DNA of 64,000 nt from Acuticoccus sp. I52.16.1 (GTDB lineage: Bacteria > Pseudomonadota > Alphaproteobacteria > Rhizobiales > Amorphaceae), in NCBI RefSeq assembly GCF_022865125.1, contig NZ_CP094828.1, positions 4,767,219 through 4,831,218 of the forward strand. The letters are read 5' to 3'. The notes below the pieces were generated by a model that worked only from the letters and a program-made list of their open reading frames with translations, made no database searches and had not been told where the DNA came from. Position numbers and translations under genes: made by a program. Positions 18,043 to 26,563 of this stretch are shown here, in pieces (position 1 is the first letter of the stretch; the number at the start of each line of letters is the position of its first letter).

Positions 18043-21000
18043 GGCGTTTCCGATGCGGGTGTCGCGCCCGGAGCGGTGGGGGCCTCGCTCGGCGCGGCGT
18101 CGGGGCCGTCGCGGGGCGGGGTCACCGGTTCGTCGGCGTGGGCGATCGTCTCGCCCGGATCCTCGCGCGGGACGCGGAAGACCGCCAGGTAGAGCGCGGG
18201 GATAAAGAGGAGCGTGATCGCCGTGCCGGCGATGATGCCGCCCATCATCGCCACCGCCATCGGCCCCCAGAAGATCTGCCGGGCGATGGGGATCAGCGCC
18301 AGGCTCGCGGCGGCGGCGGTCAGGGCGATCGGCCGGGCGCGCGAGTCCGAGGCGCGGAACACCGCCTCCCAGCGCGACGCGCCGGAGGCGTGGATCACCT
18401 CCACCTCATGGATCAGGATCAGCGAGTTGCGGATCAGGATGCCGACGAGCGCCAGGACGCCGAGGATGGCGACGAAGCCCAGCGGCGTGCCGGAGGGCAG
18501 CAACGCGGCGACCACGCCGATGAGCCCCAGCGGCGCCGCACACAGCACGATGAAGCCGAGGCGGAAGCCCTGCATCTGCAACATGATGAGGGTCAGCATG
18601 ATGACCACCATCAACGGCACCACGGCGGCGATCGGCCCTTGCGACTCCGCGCTCTCCTCCACCGCTCCTCCGACCTCGACGTGGTAACCGGTCGGAAGGT
18701 CCGCCTGGAAGGCGGCGATCTTGTCCGCCAACAGGGTGACGATGGCGGCGGGCTGGTCGGCGGTGGCGACGGACGCCTTGGCGGTGATCGTCGGCCGGCG
18801 GTTGCGCTGCTGGACGATCGGGGGCTCGGAGTCGAAGCGGAAGGCGGCGAGGCTCGACAGGGGGATGGAATCGCCATCCGACCGGGCGATCTGCAGGTCG
18901 TAGAGCGATTCCACCGACGTGCGCTCCGCCTCCGCCCCGCGGCCGACGATGTCGACGAGGTAGATGTCGTCGCGCAGCTCGGTCACCGTCACGCCTTCAT
19001 AGACGGCCTGGAGGGACTGTGCGATCTCCCGCGGCGAGACGCCGAGCTGGCGCGCCTTGTCCTGCACGATCTCCACGCGGATGACGCGGGCGGGCTCCTC
19101 CCAGTCGAGGACGACGTCCTTCAGATGCGGGTCGGCGCCCATCAGCGAGGCGAGATCGCGGGCATGCTTGCGCACGACCTCCGGATTCGGGCCGGAGAGG
19201 CGATACTGCACCGGCCGCCCGACCGGCGGGCCGACCTCGAGGTTCTTGACGAAGACGTCGGCGCCGGGGATCTCCTCCAGCCCCAGCTTGTCGACCTTGG
19301 CCTTCAGCCGGTCGCGGGCCTCGACCGAGGCGGTCTGCACCACGATCTGGCCCATGTAGGGGCCGGCGGTCTGCACGTCGTAGGAGAGGATGAAGCGGGG
19401 CGCGCTCTGGCCCACATAGGTGGTGAAGAACTCCACCTCCTCCTGCTCGGCGAGGTAGGCCTCCAGGCGCTGCATCACCGCGTCGGTGCCGGCGATGGAG
19501 CTGTTGCGCGGCAAGGTGACGTCGATGATCACCTCCGGCCGGTCCGAGGTGGGAAAGAACTGCTGCTGCACCTGGGACATGCCCACGACCGAGGCCGCGA
19601 AAAGGGCGACCGTGGTGACGATGGTGATCCAGCGGAAGCGCATCGCCAGCAGCAGGACGCGCTGGAAAGTGCGGCGAACCCGGCCCGGCGGCTGGTGCGC
19701 GTGCTTCAGCTTCTTGGGCAGCATGGTGACGCCGATCAGCGGCGCGAACAGCACCGCGACGATCCACGAGACGAGCAGCGACACGGCGATGACGATGAAG
19801 AGCGAGAAGGTGAACTCGCCCGCGTTGGAGTTGTTGAGGCCGATCGGAATGAAGCCGGCGACGGTGACGAGCGTGCCGGACAGCATCGGGAAGGCGATCG
19901 ACGTCCAGGCGTAGGACGCGGCCTTCTCGAGACTCTCGCCGACCTCCAGGCGCGAGATCATCGTCTCGATGGCGATCATCGCGTCGTCCACCAACAGGCC
20001 GAGCGCGATGATCAGCGCGCCCAGCGAGATGCGTTGCAGGACGATGCCGTATTGCTGCATCACGAGGAAGGTGATGGCGAGGACCAGCGGGATCGTCAGC
20101 GTGACGACGAGGCCGGCCCGCACGCCGAGGCTGACGAAGCTCACCAGAAGGACGATCGCCACCGCCTCGATCAGCGCCTGGACGAAGTGGCCGACCGCCT
20201 CGTCGACGACATGGGGCTGGTTGGCGACCTGGGTCACCCTTATGCCGACCGGCAGATCGGCCACCGCGGCGTCGAGCTCGGCCTGCAGCGCCTCGCCGTA
20301 CTCCAGGATGTTGGCCCCGTCACGCATGCCGACGGCGAGGCCGATGGCCTCCCGGCCGTCCAGGCGGAAGATGTTTTCCGGCGGGTCGACGTAGCCGCGG
20401 CGGATCTCGGCGATATCGGTCAGGCGATAGAATCGCCCGTCGACGCGCAGGTTGACGGCCTCCAGGCTGTCCTCGCTGGAGAACTGGCCCCCGACGCGCA
20501 CCAGCACGCGCTCCGGTCCGGCATTGATGACGCCGGACTGGACGATGGCGTTCTGCGCCGAGAGCGTCTCGATCACCTGGTCGCGGTCGATGCCGAAGGC
20601 GGCGAGGCGGGCGGGCGAGAACTCCAGGAAGATGCGCTCGTCGCGCTCGCCGAACATCTCGATCTTGCCCGCGTCGGCGAGGCCCTGGAGACGGATACGC
20701 ACGTCCTCGACATAGTCGCGCAGCTCGCGCCGGGAGAAGCCGTCGGCGGTGAAGGCGTAGAGGTTGCCGAATACGTCGCCGAACGTGTCGTTGAACTGGA
20801 AGCCGGAGAATTCCTCGGGGAACTCGCCGCGAATGTCGTTCATCATGTTGCGCACGCGCTGCCAGATCCCGGGGATCTCCTTGGCGGGCGTGGTCGGCAA
20901 CAGGTCGACGTAGACGACCGTCTGGCCGGGGGTGGTGATGGAGCGGGAGACGTCCAGTTCGTCGAGGTCTTCCAGCTCCCGCTCGATGCGGTCGGTGACC

Positions 21001-21194
21001 TGGTTCAGCGTCTGATCGATGCTGGCGCCGGGGAGGGCGGCGGCGATCACCATCGTCTTGATGGTGAAGTTCGGGTCCTCGGCCCGGCCGAGCGACATAT
21101 AGGCCATCGCCCCGGCGATCAGCGAGGCGATCATGAAGTACCAGACCAGCGAACGATGCCGCAGAGCCCAGTCGGACAGGTTGAAACCCTTCAC
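18039..21194 (-). CDS. RND-family efflux transporter permease
   Basis: A 1051-residue inner-membrane proton-driven exporter of the AcrB/hydrophobe-amphiphile class. It has the expected twelve helices: one at the N-terminus, two large periplasmic loops, and conserved charged helix ALIIALGLLVDDAMIAIE with two adjacent Asp residues (the proton relay). The C-terminal tail (about 1010-1051) is Pro/Ala rich and lacks structure. The GTG start at 21194 overlaps the stop of the upstream membrane-fusion gene (GTGA). An outer-membrane TolC-like channel is not encoded nearby. Substrates cannot be predicted. Confidence 0.93.
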   Translation of the reverse strand: MKGFNLSDWALRHRSLVWYFMIASLIAGAMAYMSLGRAEDPNFTIKTMVIAAALPGASIDQTLNQVTDRIERELEDLDELDVSRSITTPGQTVVYVDLLPTTPAKEIPGIWQRVRNMMNDIRGEFPEEFSGFQFNDTFGDVFGNLYAFTADGFSRRELRDYVEDVRIRLQGLADAGKIEMFGERDERIFLEFSPARLAAFGIDRDQVIETLSAQNAIVQSGVINAGPERVLVRVGGQFSSEDSLEAVNLRVDGRFYRLTDIAEIRRGYVDPPENIFRLDGREAIGLAVGMRDGANILEYGEALQAELDAAVADLPVGIRVTQVANQPHVVDEAVGHFVQALIEAVAIVLLVSFVSLGVRAGLVVTLTIPLVLAITFLVMQQYGIVLQRISLGALIIALGLLVDDAMIAIETMISRLEVGESLEKAASYAWTSIAFPMLSGTLVTVAGFIPIGLNNSNAGEFTFSLFIVIAVSLLVSWIVAVLFAPLIGVTMLPKKLKHAHQPPGRVRRTFQRVLLLAMRFRWITIVTTVALFAASVVGMSQVQQQFFPTSDRPEVIIDVTLPRNSSIAGTDAVMQRLEAYLAEQEEVEFFTTYVGQSAPRFILSYDVQTAGPYMGQIVVQTASVEARDRLKAKVDKLGLEEIPGADVFVKNLEVGPPVGRPVQYRLSGPNPEVVRKHARDLASLMGADPHLKDVVLDWEEPARVIRVEIVQDKARQLGVSPREIAQSLQAVYEGVTVTELRDDIYLVDIVGRGAEAERTSVESLYDLQIARSDGDSIPLSSLAAFRFDSEPPIVQQRNRRPTITAKASVATADQPAAIVTLLADKIAAFQADLPTGYHVEVGGAVEESAESQGPIAAVVPLMVVIMLTLIMLQMQGFRLGFIVLCAAPLGLIGVVAALLPSGTPLGFVAILGVLALVGILIRNSLILIHEVEVIHASGASRWEAVFRASDSRARPIALTAAAASLALIPIARQIFWGPMAVAMMGGIIAGTAITLLFIPALYLAVFRVPREDPGETIAHADEPVTPPRDGPDAAPSEAPTAPGATPASETP

Positions 21195-22258
21195 TGTGCA
21201 ATCCTCTCGCCGACGCTCGCGCCGTCCTCGAGGCTGTGAACCCCGCGGGTGATGACCTCGTCGCCCTCGGCGAGGCCGCCGGCGAGCTGCGTGCGCGGGC
21301 CGTAGGTGGCGCCCAATTCCACCGGCACCGCGTGGACGATGCCGGCCGGCCGCTCGACCCGCCACGCCATCGTCGCGCCGTCCCGCTCGAAGAGCGCCGC
21401 GGTGGGCAGGGAGAGGACGGCGTCGGCCTCCGTCTTCAGCCGGGCGGAGATGAGGGAGCCGAGGCGGAAGGCGGGCGGCGCATCGTCCAGCGCGATGTGG
21501 ACGCGGCGGGTGCGGGTGGATTCCTCGGCGACCGGCTCGACCGAATCCAGGCGGCCGACGGTGGTCACGTCGCGCGCCGCCTCCAGCGCGACCACGAAGG
21601 CGGCGTCGTCGTCGATGGTGGCGAGGGCGGGCTCGGAGAGGTCGATGACGGCCTCGAGGTCTTCGGTGCCGGCGAGGCGCAGGACGGCCTGGCCGGCGGA
21701 GACGGTGGCGCCGGCGGAGACGGGGGCGCGGGTCACGACGCCGTTCATGCTGGCCTCGAGCGTGGCGTCCTCGCGCCGGTCGCGGGCCTGGGCGAGCTGG
21801 GCGCGGGCCCGCTCCACCTGCGAGCGCGCCACCGCGACCTGCTGGTCGGCATCCTCGACGTTGGCCTGGGATTCGACTTCGCGTTCGAAGAGCTGGCGGG
21901 TGCGGCCCGCATTGTCGCGGGCGCTGACGAACTGCGCCTCGGCCTGGGCGAGGCTCGCCTCGGCGGACCGCTCGGCCGCGGTCAGCTCCTCGATGTCGAG
22001 CCGGGCGACGACCTCGCCGCGGGAGACGACGTCGCCGACGTCGACGAGGCGTTCGACGACGCGGCCGGTGACCTGGAAGGCGAGATCGGTCTCGATGCGC
22101 GGGGCGATCGTGCCCACCCAGGAGGAGGTGTCGAGCGGGGCGAGGCTGAGGATCTCGGAGATGACGGGGCGCGGCGGCGTCGGTGCGGCCTCGTGCTCCT
22201 CCTGGCAGCCGGCCAGCGTCAGCGCGGCCACCGCCAGGGCGGCGAGCGCGGCCCTCAC
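21191..22258 (-). CDS. RND efflux periplasmic adaptor, lipoprotein
   Basis: A 355-residue membrane-fusion protein. Residues 1-18 are a lipoprotein signal peptide ending in LAGC, so it is anchored through Cys18. A lipoyl-like domain, a coiled-coil hairpin (about 90-160, rich in Ala, Glu, Arg) and beta-barrel domains follow. It links the pump to an outer-membrane channel. The GTG start overlaps the stop of the first adaptor gene (GTGA). Confidence 0.9.
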   Translation of the reverse strand: MRAALAALAVAALTLAGCQEEHEAAPTPPRPVISEILSLAPLDTSSWVGTIAPRIETDLAFQVTGRVVERLVDVGDVVSRGEVVARLDIEELTAAERSAEASLAQAEAQFVSARDNAGRTRQLFEREVESQANVEDADQQVAVARSQVERARAQLAQARDRREDATLEASMNGVVTRAPVSAGATVSAGQAVLRLAGTEDLEAVIDLSEPALATIDDDAAFVVALEAARDVTTVGRLDSVEPVAEESTRTRRVHIALDDAPPAFRLGSLISARLKTEADAVLSLPTAALFERDGATMAWRVERPAGIVHAVPVELGATYGPRTQLAGGLAEGDEVITRGVHSLEDGASVGERIAQ

Positions 22259-23373
22259 GGCCGCACCTGCGCGGCGACGACGTGCCGGCCGGGAAAGACG
22301 AAGCTCGACCCCTCGCCGACCACCGTTTCACCGACTTCGAGGCCGGCGGCGACCGTGAAGCGCCCGGTCTCGAAGCGGCTCACCTCGATGTTGCGCAGCG
22401 AGACGGTCTCGTCGTCGCCGACGATCCAGACCGCAAGACCGCTGTCCGTGGCGGTCAGCGCCGTCCAGGGGAGCTGGATGACGGGGCGCGCCGGAAGGGT
22501 GATCGCCCCACGGATCGGCGCGCCGATCTGAACGCCGGCGGGCGGGTCGGTGATCGTGACGGTGATCTCCACCGCGCCGGTCTCCTCGTTGACGAGGGGG
22601 GAGACCTCGCGCACCTCGCCGGTCATCTCGACGGCCGGATCCTCGATGAGGCGCAGCGAGATATCGAAGCGGGCGGGCGGGTCGATAAAGAGCGAATCGG
22701 GCACGTCGAAGACCGCGTCGAGCTGGCCTTGGGGGGCGAGGGTGAAGGCGGCCTCGGCGGCGCCTAGCACCTGCCCCTCCTCGGCCGTGCGGTCGGTGAC
22801 GACGGCGTCGACCGGGGCTTTGAGCACGGTATCGTCGAGGTCGGTCTGCGCCTGCTCGACCTCGGCGCGTGCCTGGGCGACGGCGCTCTGGGCGGCGCGC
22901 AATGTCTGCAACGCGGTGTCGCGGGTGGCGCGGGTGGTGAAGCCGCGGTCCAGCAAGCGGGCCTGGCGCGCCTCGTCGGCCTTCGCCTCCGAGAGGGTCG
23001 CCTCTTCGGCACGCAGCGTCGCCTGGGCGGCGTTGAGGCTCTCGCGCTGCTGCGTATCGTCGATCCGGGCGAGCACCGTGCCGGCCTTCACCCGGTCGCC
23101 CTCGTCGAAATGGACCTCCACCACGCGGCCCCCGTCCGGGAAGGCGGCGCTGATGGTCTCGCGCGCGGCGACTTCTCCGGTGGCCTCGTAGCGGGTCGAG
23201 ACCGGCCTCGTCTCCACCGTCACGAATTCGACCACCAGCGGCTCCTGGGCCGACGCCGGGCCGGAGAGCGGCAAGCCGGCGGCGGCGAGCGGGCCCGCCA
23301 GAAGCGCGAGACGGACCGCGATGCGGCGCACGCATCGCGCGGCGTCGGCGGCGGCCGTGGGGGGAGAACTCAT
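22255..23373 (-). CDS. RND efflux periplasmic adaptor, first copy
   Basis: A 372-residue membrane-fusion protein with a signal peptide ending near PASAQE (about residues 40-43). The lipoyl-like motif (FPDGGRVVEVHFDEGDRVKAG) and a long coiled coil (about 95-150) are clear. It differs considerably from the lipoprotein adaptor downstream, so the operon has two non-identical adaptors for one pump. The start is ATG at 23373, chosen for the signal peptide; the frame extends further upstream into the promoter region, where the encoded residues are not signal-like. Confidence 0.88.
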   Translation of the reverse strand: MSSPPTAAADAARCVRRIAVRLALLAGPLAAAGLPLSGPASAQEPLVVEFVTVETRPVSTRYEATGEVAARETISAAFPDGGRVVEVHFDEGDRVKAGTVLARIDDTQQRESLNAAQATLRAEEATLSEAKADEARQARLLDRGFTTRATRDTALQTLRAAQSAVAQARAEVEQAQTDLDDTVLKAPVDAVVTDRTAEEGQVLGAAEAAFTLAPQGQLDAVFDVPDSLFIDPPARFDISLRLIEDPAVEMTGEVREVSPLVNEETGAVEITVTITDPPAGVQIGAPIRGAITLPARPVIQLPWTALTATDSGLAVWIVGDDETVSLRNIEVSRFETGRFTVAAGLEVGETVVGEGSSFVFPGRHVVAAQVRP

Positions 23374-23559
23374 ACGGACGGAACCTGTTTCAGAGGTATG
23401 GCACAGCGACCGGCGGGACACGGCGCCGGGAGGGGGCGCGGGGCCGCTCCCGGGCGCCGGCCGGCCCGCGACGAGGCGGACCACCGGTACCGAGGACGAC
23501 CGCTGGCGCACCCCACCGGACCGTGAACTGGGCGCCATCTAGGTGCGCGGGATCGTCCG

Positions 23560-23575
23560 GTCAACAGGTGTTGAC
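23560..23575. promoter_or_regulatory. Palindromic candidate TetR operator 1
   Basis: A perfect inverted repeat GTCAACA-GG-TGTTGAC in the gap between the divergent efflux operon and tetR. The right arm, with the next base, also reads TTGACA, so an operator overlapping a -35 box is plausible. Confidence 0.6.
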
Positions 23576-23584
23576 ACGCAATCG

Positions 23585-23599
23585 GTCAATTCGTTTGAC
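23585..23599. promoter_or_regulatory. Palindromic candidate TetR operator 2
   Basis: GTCAA-TTCGT-TTGAC, with the same arm core (GTCAA/TTGAC) as the palindrome centred 25 bases upstream. Two sites about 2.4 helical turns apart fit paired TetR dimers. Confidence 0.5.
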
Positions 23600-23661
23600 T
23601 TCCAATCGAATGCAAGCTGGGCAAGGTGCGCATTCGAGACACCACCGAGAGGGGAAAGCAG

Positions 23662-24210
23662 GTGCAGCACCGCGGCGCGTCGGAGGCCACGCAGGCCCGC
23701 ATCCTCGAAGCGGCGGTGAACGCGTTCGCGGCCAACTCCTACGATGCGGTCTCGCTGCGCCGGATCGCGCGGGACGTCGGCATCGACGTGGCGCTGGTGC
23801 ACCGCAGCTTCGGCTCCAAGGAGGGGCTGTTCGTGGCGGTGATGGATCACGTCTTCTGCGATTCGCACGCCAGTGTGCGCAGCGAGGAAAACCTCGCCGA
23901 TTCCTTCACCGACGTCCTGTTCGAACGCAAGGACACGCCCGCGCCGAACGTGAAGCGGCTGAAGATCGTGCTCCACTCGTTCTCCAACGCGACCGCCAAG
24001 TCGATCATCAAGGACCGGCTGGAGACGAACATGCTCGCGCCGCTGCGCGAGCGTCTACAGGAGCCCAAGCGTCAGCGGGCGGCGGTGCTGATGGGGCTGA
24101 TGCTGGGCTCGGTGATCCTGCGCAACCTCCTGGAGATCGACGGCCTCGTCGACGACGACGGCGAGGCCGAGGCGATGATCCGCGAGGTCATCGAGACGCT
24201 GGCGCGCTGA
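23662..24210 (+). CDS. TetR/AcrR-family transcriptional regulator
   Basis: A 182-residue repressor. The N-terminal helix-turn-helix (about residues 8-55: ATQARILEAAVNAFA ... SLRRIARDVGIDVALVHRSFGSKEGLF) is typical of TetR; the ligand-binding domain follows and is not conserved. It is divergent from the two-adaptor RND operon, as expected of its local repressor. The GTG at 23662 is preferred because GAGAGGGG lies seven bases upstream; a GTG at 23626 would add 12 residues but has no such site. Confidence 0.9.
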   Translation: MQHRGASEATQARILEAAVNAFAANSYDAVSLRRIARDVGIDVALVHRSFGSKEGLFVAVMDHVFCDSHASVRSEENLADSFTDVLFERKDTPAPNVKRLKIVLHSFSNATAKSIIKDRLETNMLAPLRERLQEPKRQRAAVLMGLMLGSVILRNLLEIDGLVDDDGEAEAMIREVIETLAR

Positions 24211-24252
24211 TCGGCGGGCTCGGTGCGGCTCGTCGTGCGGGGGGCACGGCGG

Positions 24253-24269
24253 GGCCACCGGCCGTGGCC
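24253..24269. terminator. Weak hairpin between convergent genes
   Basis: GGCCAC-CGGCC-GTGGCC forms a six-base-pair stem between tetR and the convergent gntR gene. There is no T-tract, so it may only be a processing or stalling signal. Confidence 0.3.
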
Positions 24270-24275
24270 GCCTCG

Positions 24276-25007
24276 CTAATCGCGGCCGGCGGGCGCGGCG
24301 TCCGTCATGACGCCGGCGATGGTCTCGCCGGTGTGCATCAGGTGGAGGCGCCACACCCGGCCGGCCTCGGCGGCGTCGCGGGCGTGGAGGGCGGCCATCA
24401 GCGCCTCGTGCTCGTCCATCGCCTGGTGCCAGCGTGTCGCCGATACGATTGCCATGTAGCGCCCGCGCTGGGCCCGGCGCATCAGGCTGTGCCAGGTGGC
24501 GAGCAGGGTGCGGTTGCCCGCCGCCTCGACGATCGCCTCGTGAATCAGGCTGTTGCAGTCGAAATAGGCGTCGCGGTCGCGGGCGGTGTAGTGCGTTCGC
24601 ATCGCCTCGTGCAGGGTGCCGATGTAGGAGGCCATGCTCTCCGTCATCCGCTGCGTGGCGAGCTCCGCGGCGACCCCCTCCAAGCTGGACAGCACCTCGA
24701 ACAGCTCCAGCGCCTCGCCCGGCGTGAACTCCAGCACACGTGCGCCGCGGTTCTGCGAGATCTCGATCAGCCCGTCGATCTCGAGGAGCTTCAGCGCCTC
24801 GCGCATGGGGGTGCGGGAGACGTGGAGCCGGGCGCAGAGGGTGCGCTCGACGATGCGTGAGCCGGGCGCGAGGTCGCCGCGGATGATCATGTCGCGCAGC
24901 TCGGCGAGGACGCGTTGCGCGGCGGGGACACCTTCGCCCGGCCGCTCGGTGGTCTGCGGAGGGCTATGCCAGTCGGCAGACAGGTCTAGGCTTGCGGGCA
25001 TGGACAC
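24276..25007 (-). CDS. GntR-family (FCD) transcriptional regulator
   Basis: A 243-residue regulator with an N-terminal winged helix-turn-helix at about 28-95 (LAPGSRIVERTLCARLHVSRTPMREALKLLEIDGLI) and a C-terminal all-helical FCD ligand domain. FCD proteins usually sense organic acids. The GTG at 25007 was chosen because GGAGG sits five bases upstream; the ATG at 25001 would be 11 bases away. It is divergent from the di-heme peroxidase gene, which is the likely target. Confidence 0.88.
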   Translation of the reverse strand: MSMPASLDLSADWHSPPQTTERPGEGVPAAQRVLAELRDMIIRGDLAPGSRIVERTLCARLHVSRTPMREALKLLEIDGLIEISQNRGARVLEFTPGEALELFEVLSSLEGVAAELATQRMTESMASYIGTLHEAMRTHYTARDRDAYFDCNSLIHEAIVEAAGNRTLLATWHSLMRRAQRGRYMAIVSATRWHQAMDEHEALMAALHARDAAEAGRVWRLHLMHTGETIAGVMTDAAPAGRD

Positions 25008-25197
25008 GGCGACCTCCGTTCACGAAACAAGTGAGACTGCAAATGATACTCGGAAAAGTAGCATGCACGCGTATCCGGAAGTGCCGTCAAGTCCACGGCG
25101 GCCGAAGACTTGGCAAAATTCGCCGAAACCCGGATATATTCGCCCGCTGCGATAGATTGTGAAATATCACTGCGCGTGTGCTAGGCTGCGACCTGTC

Positions 25198-26562
25198 ATG
25201 AAAACCACGACGTCTCACATCATGCTGGCGTTGGTCTCGGCGATCGTGGCCGTGGGGGTGGCGCGGGCGACCGCGGGGGCCGAGCCGCGCGGCGAGACCG
25301 CCCTGCCGCGCGCCGTCGTCGACGCCGACTATCGGCCGGTGGAGGCGGCTGCCGCGCGGCTGGGCCAGCTCCTGTTCTACGACCCGATCCTGTCGGGCAA
25401 TCGCAATATCTCGTGCGCGACGTGCCATCACCCGCGCTTCGGCACCAGCGACGGGATGGCGCTGTCGCTGGGCGAGGGTGGCATCGGGCTGGGGCCGGAC
25501 CGCGTCGTCGACCCGGACAACGTCCCCGAGCAGCGGGTGCCGCGCAACGCGCAGGCGCTCTTCAACCTGGGCGCGCGCGAGTTCACCGTCCTCTTCCACG
25601 ACGGGCGCATCGAGGAAGACCCGTCGCGGCCCACCGGCCTGCGCACCCCGCTGGGGGCCGACATGGAGGCCGGGTTCGACAGCGTCCTCTCGGCGCAGAC
25701 GATGTTCCCGGTCCTCTCGCCGGACGAGATGGCGGGCCATTATTCCGAAAGCGACGTCAGCCGCGCGGTGCGGCTGGGGCGGCTCGCGGGAGCCGGCGGC
25801 GCGTGGGACATCATCGCCGGCCGCGTCGCCGCGATCCCGCGATATGCCGAGATGTTCCGGGCGGCCTATCCGGAGATCGCCGCCGGCCGGCCGATCGCCT
25901 TCACCGACATCTCCAACGCCGTGGCGGCCTTCGTCGCCTTCGAGTGGCGCTCCGACGACGCCCCGTTCGACGCGGTGCTGCGGGGCGAGCGGGTCGCGAC
26001 CGGGGCGGCGGCGCGCGGCCAGGGGTTGTTCTACGGCGCGGCCGGGTGCGCCGCATGCCACCGCGGCCCGTTCCTGACCGACCACGCCTTCCACGCCATG
26101 GGCGCGCCGCAGATCGGCCCCGGCAAGGGCGCCAGGTTCGAGCGCCACCGCCGCGACGAAGGGCGCATGGAGGTGACCGGCCACCCGGACGACGCCTACA
26201 AGTTCCGCACCCCCTCGCTTCGCAACGTGGCGCGCACCGGCCCCTGGGGTCACGCCGGCGCCCACGACGACCTCGCCGCCTTCCTCGCCGACCATGCCAC
26301 CCCCGCCGACGCGCTGTCGCACTACGACCGGACCGCGGCGCGCCTGCCGGAGCTCCCCGGCGCATCGGACTGGGACGCGCTGGACGATGCCGCCGAGGTC
26401 TCGCTCATCCGCGCCGCCGCCGTCGAGGGCGGGGTGCCGCTCGACGGGACGGACATCGCCGCGCTGATCGCCTTCCTGGAAACGCTGAGTGATCCGGTCG
26501 CGCTAGGCGGGCGCCTCGGCATCCCGGCCGAAGTGCCGAGCGGGCTGAAGGTGGAGCGCTAG
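25198..26562 (+). CDS. Di-heme cytochrome c peroxidase / MauG-like protein
   Basis: A 454-residue periplasmic protein with an N-terminal signal peptide (about 1-27). Two c-type heme motifs are visible: Cys73-x-x-Cys76-His77 and Cys284-x-x-Cys287-His288, the hallmark of bacterial di-heme peroxidases and MauG. These use H2O2 or oxidise partner proteins. The true substrate is not evident, since no methylamine genes are nearby. It is convergent with the FG-GAP gene, with one base between stops, so the transcripts may overlap. Confidence 0.87.
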   Translation: MKTTTSHIMLALVSAIVAVGVARATAGAEPRGETALPRAVVDADYRPVEAAAARLGQLLFYDPILSGNRNISCATCHHPRFGTSDGMALSLGEGGIGLGPDRVVDPDNVPEQRVPRNAQALFNLGAREFTVLFHDGRIEEDPSRPTGLRTPLGADMEAGFDSVLSAQTMFPVLSPDEMAGHYSESDVSRAVRLGRLAGAGGAWDIIAGRVAAIPRYAEMFRAAYPEIAAGRPIAFTDISNAVAAFVAFEWRSDDAPFDAVLRGERVATGAAARGQGLFYGAAGCAACHRGPFLTDHAFHAMGAPQIGPGKGARFERHRRDEGRMEVTGHPDDAYKFRTPSLRNVARTGPWGHAGAHDDLAAFLADHATPADALSHYDRTAARLPELPGASDWDALDDAAEVSLIRAAAVEGGVPLDGTDIAALIAFLETLSDPVALGGRLGIPAEVPSGLKVER

Positions 26563-26563
26563 A

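Noticed and set aside
18021-21239. Plus-strand open frame of about 1070 codons across the RND pump
   Set aside because: Low-complexity His/Arg/Asp-rich product with no motif; the minus strand encodes a clear RND permease.
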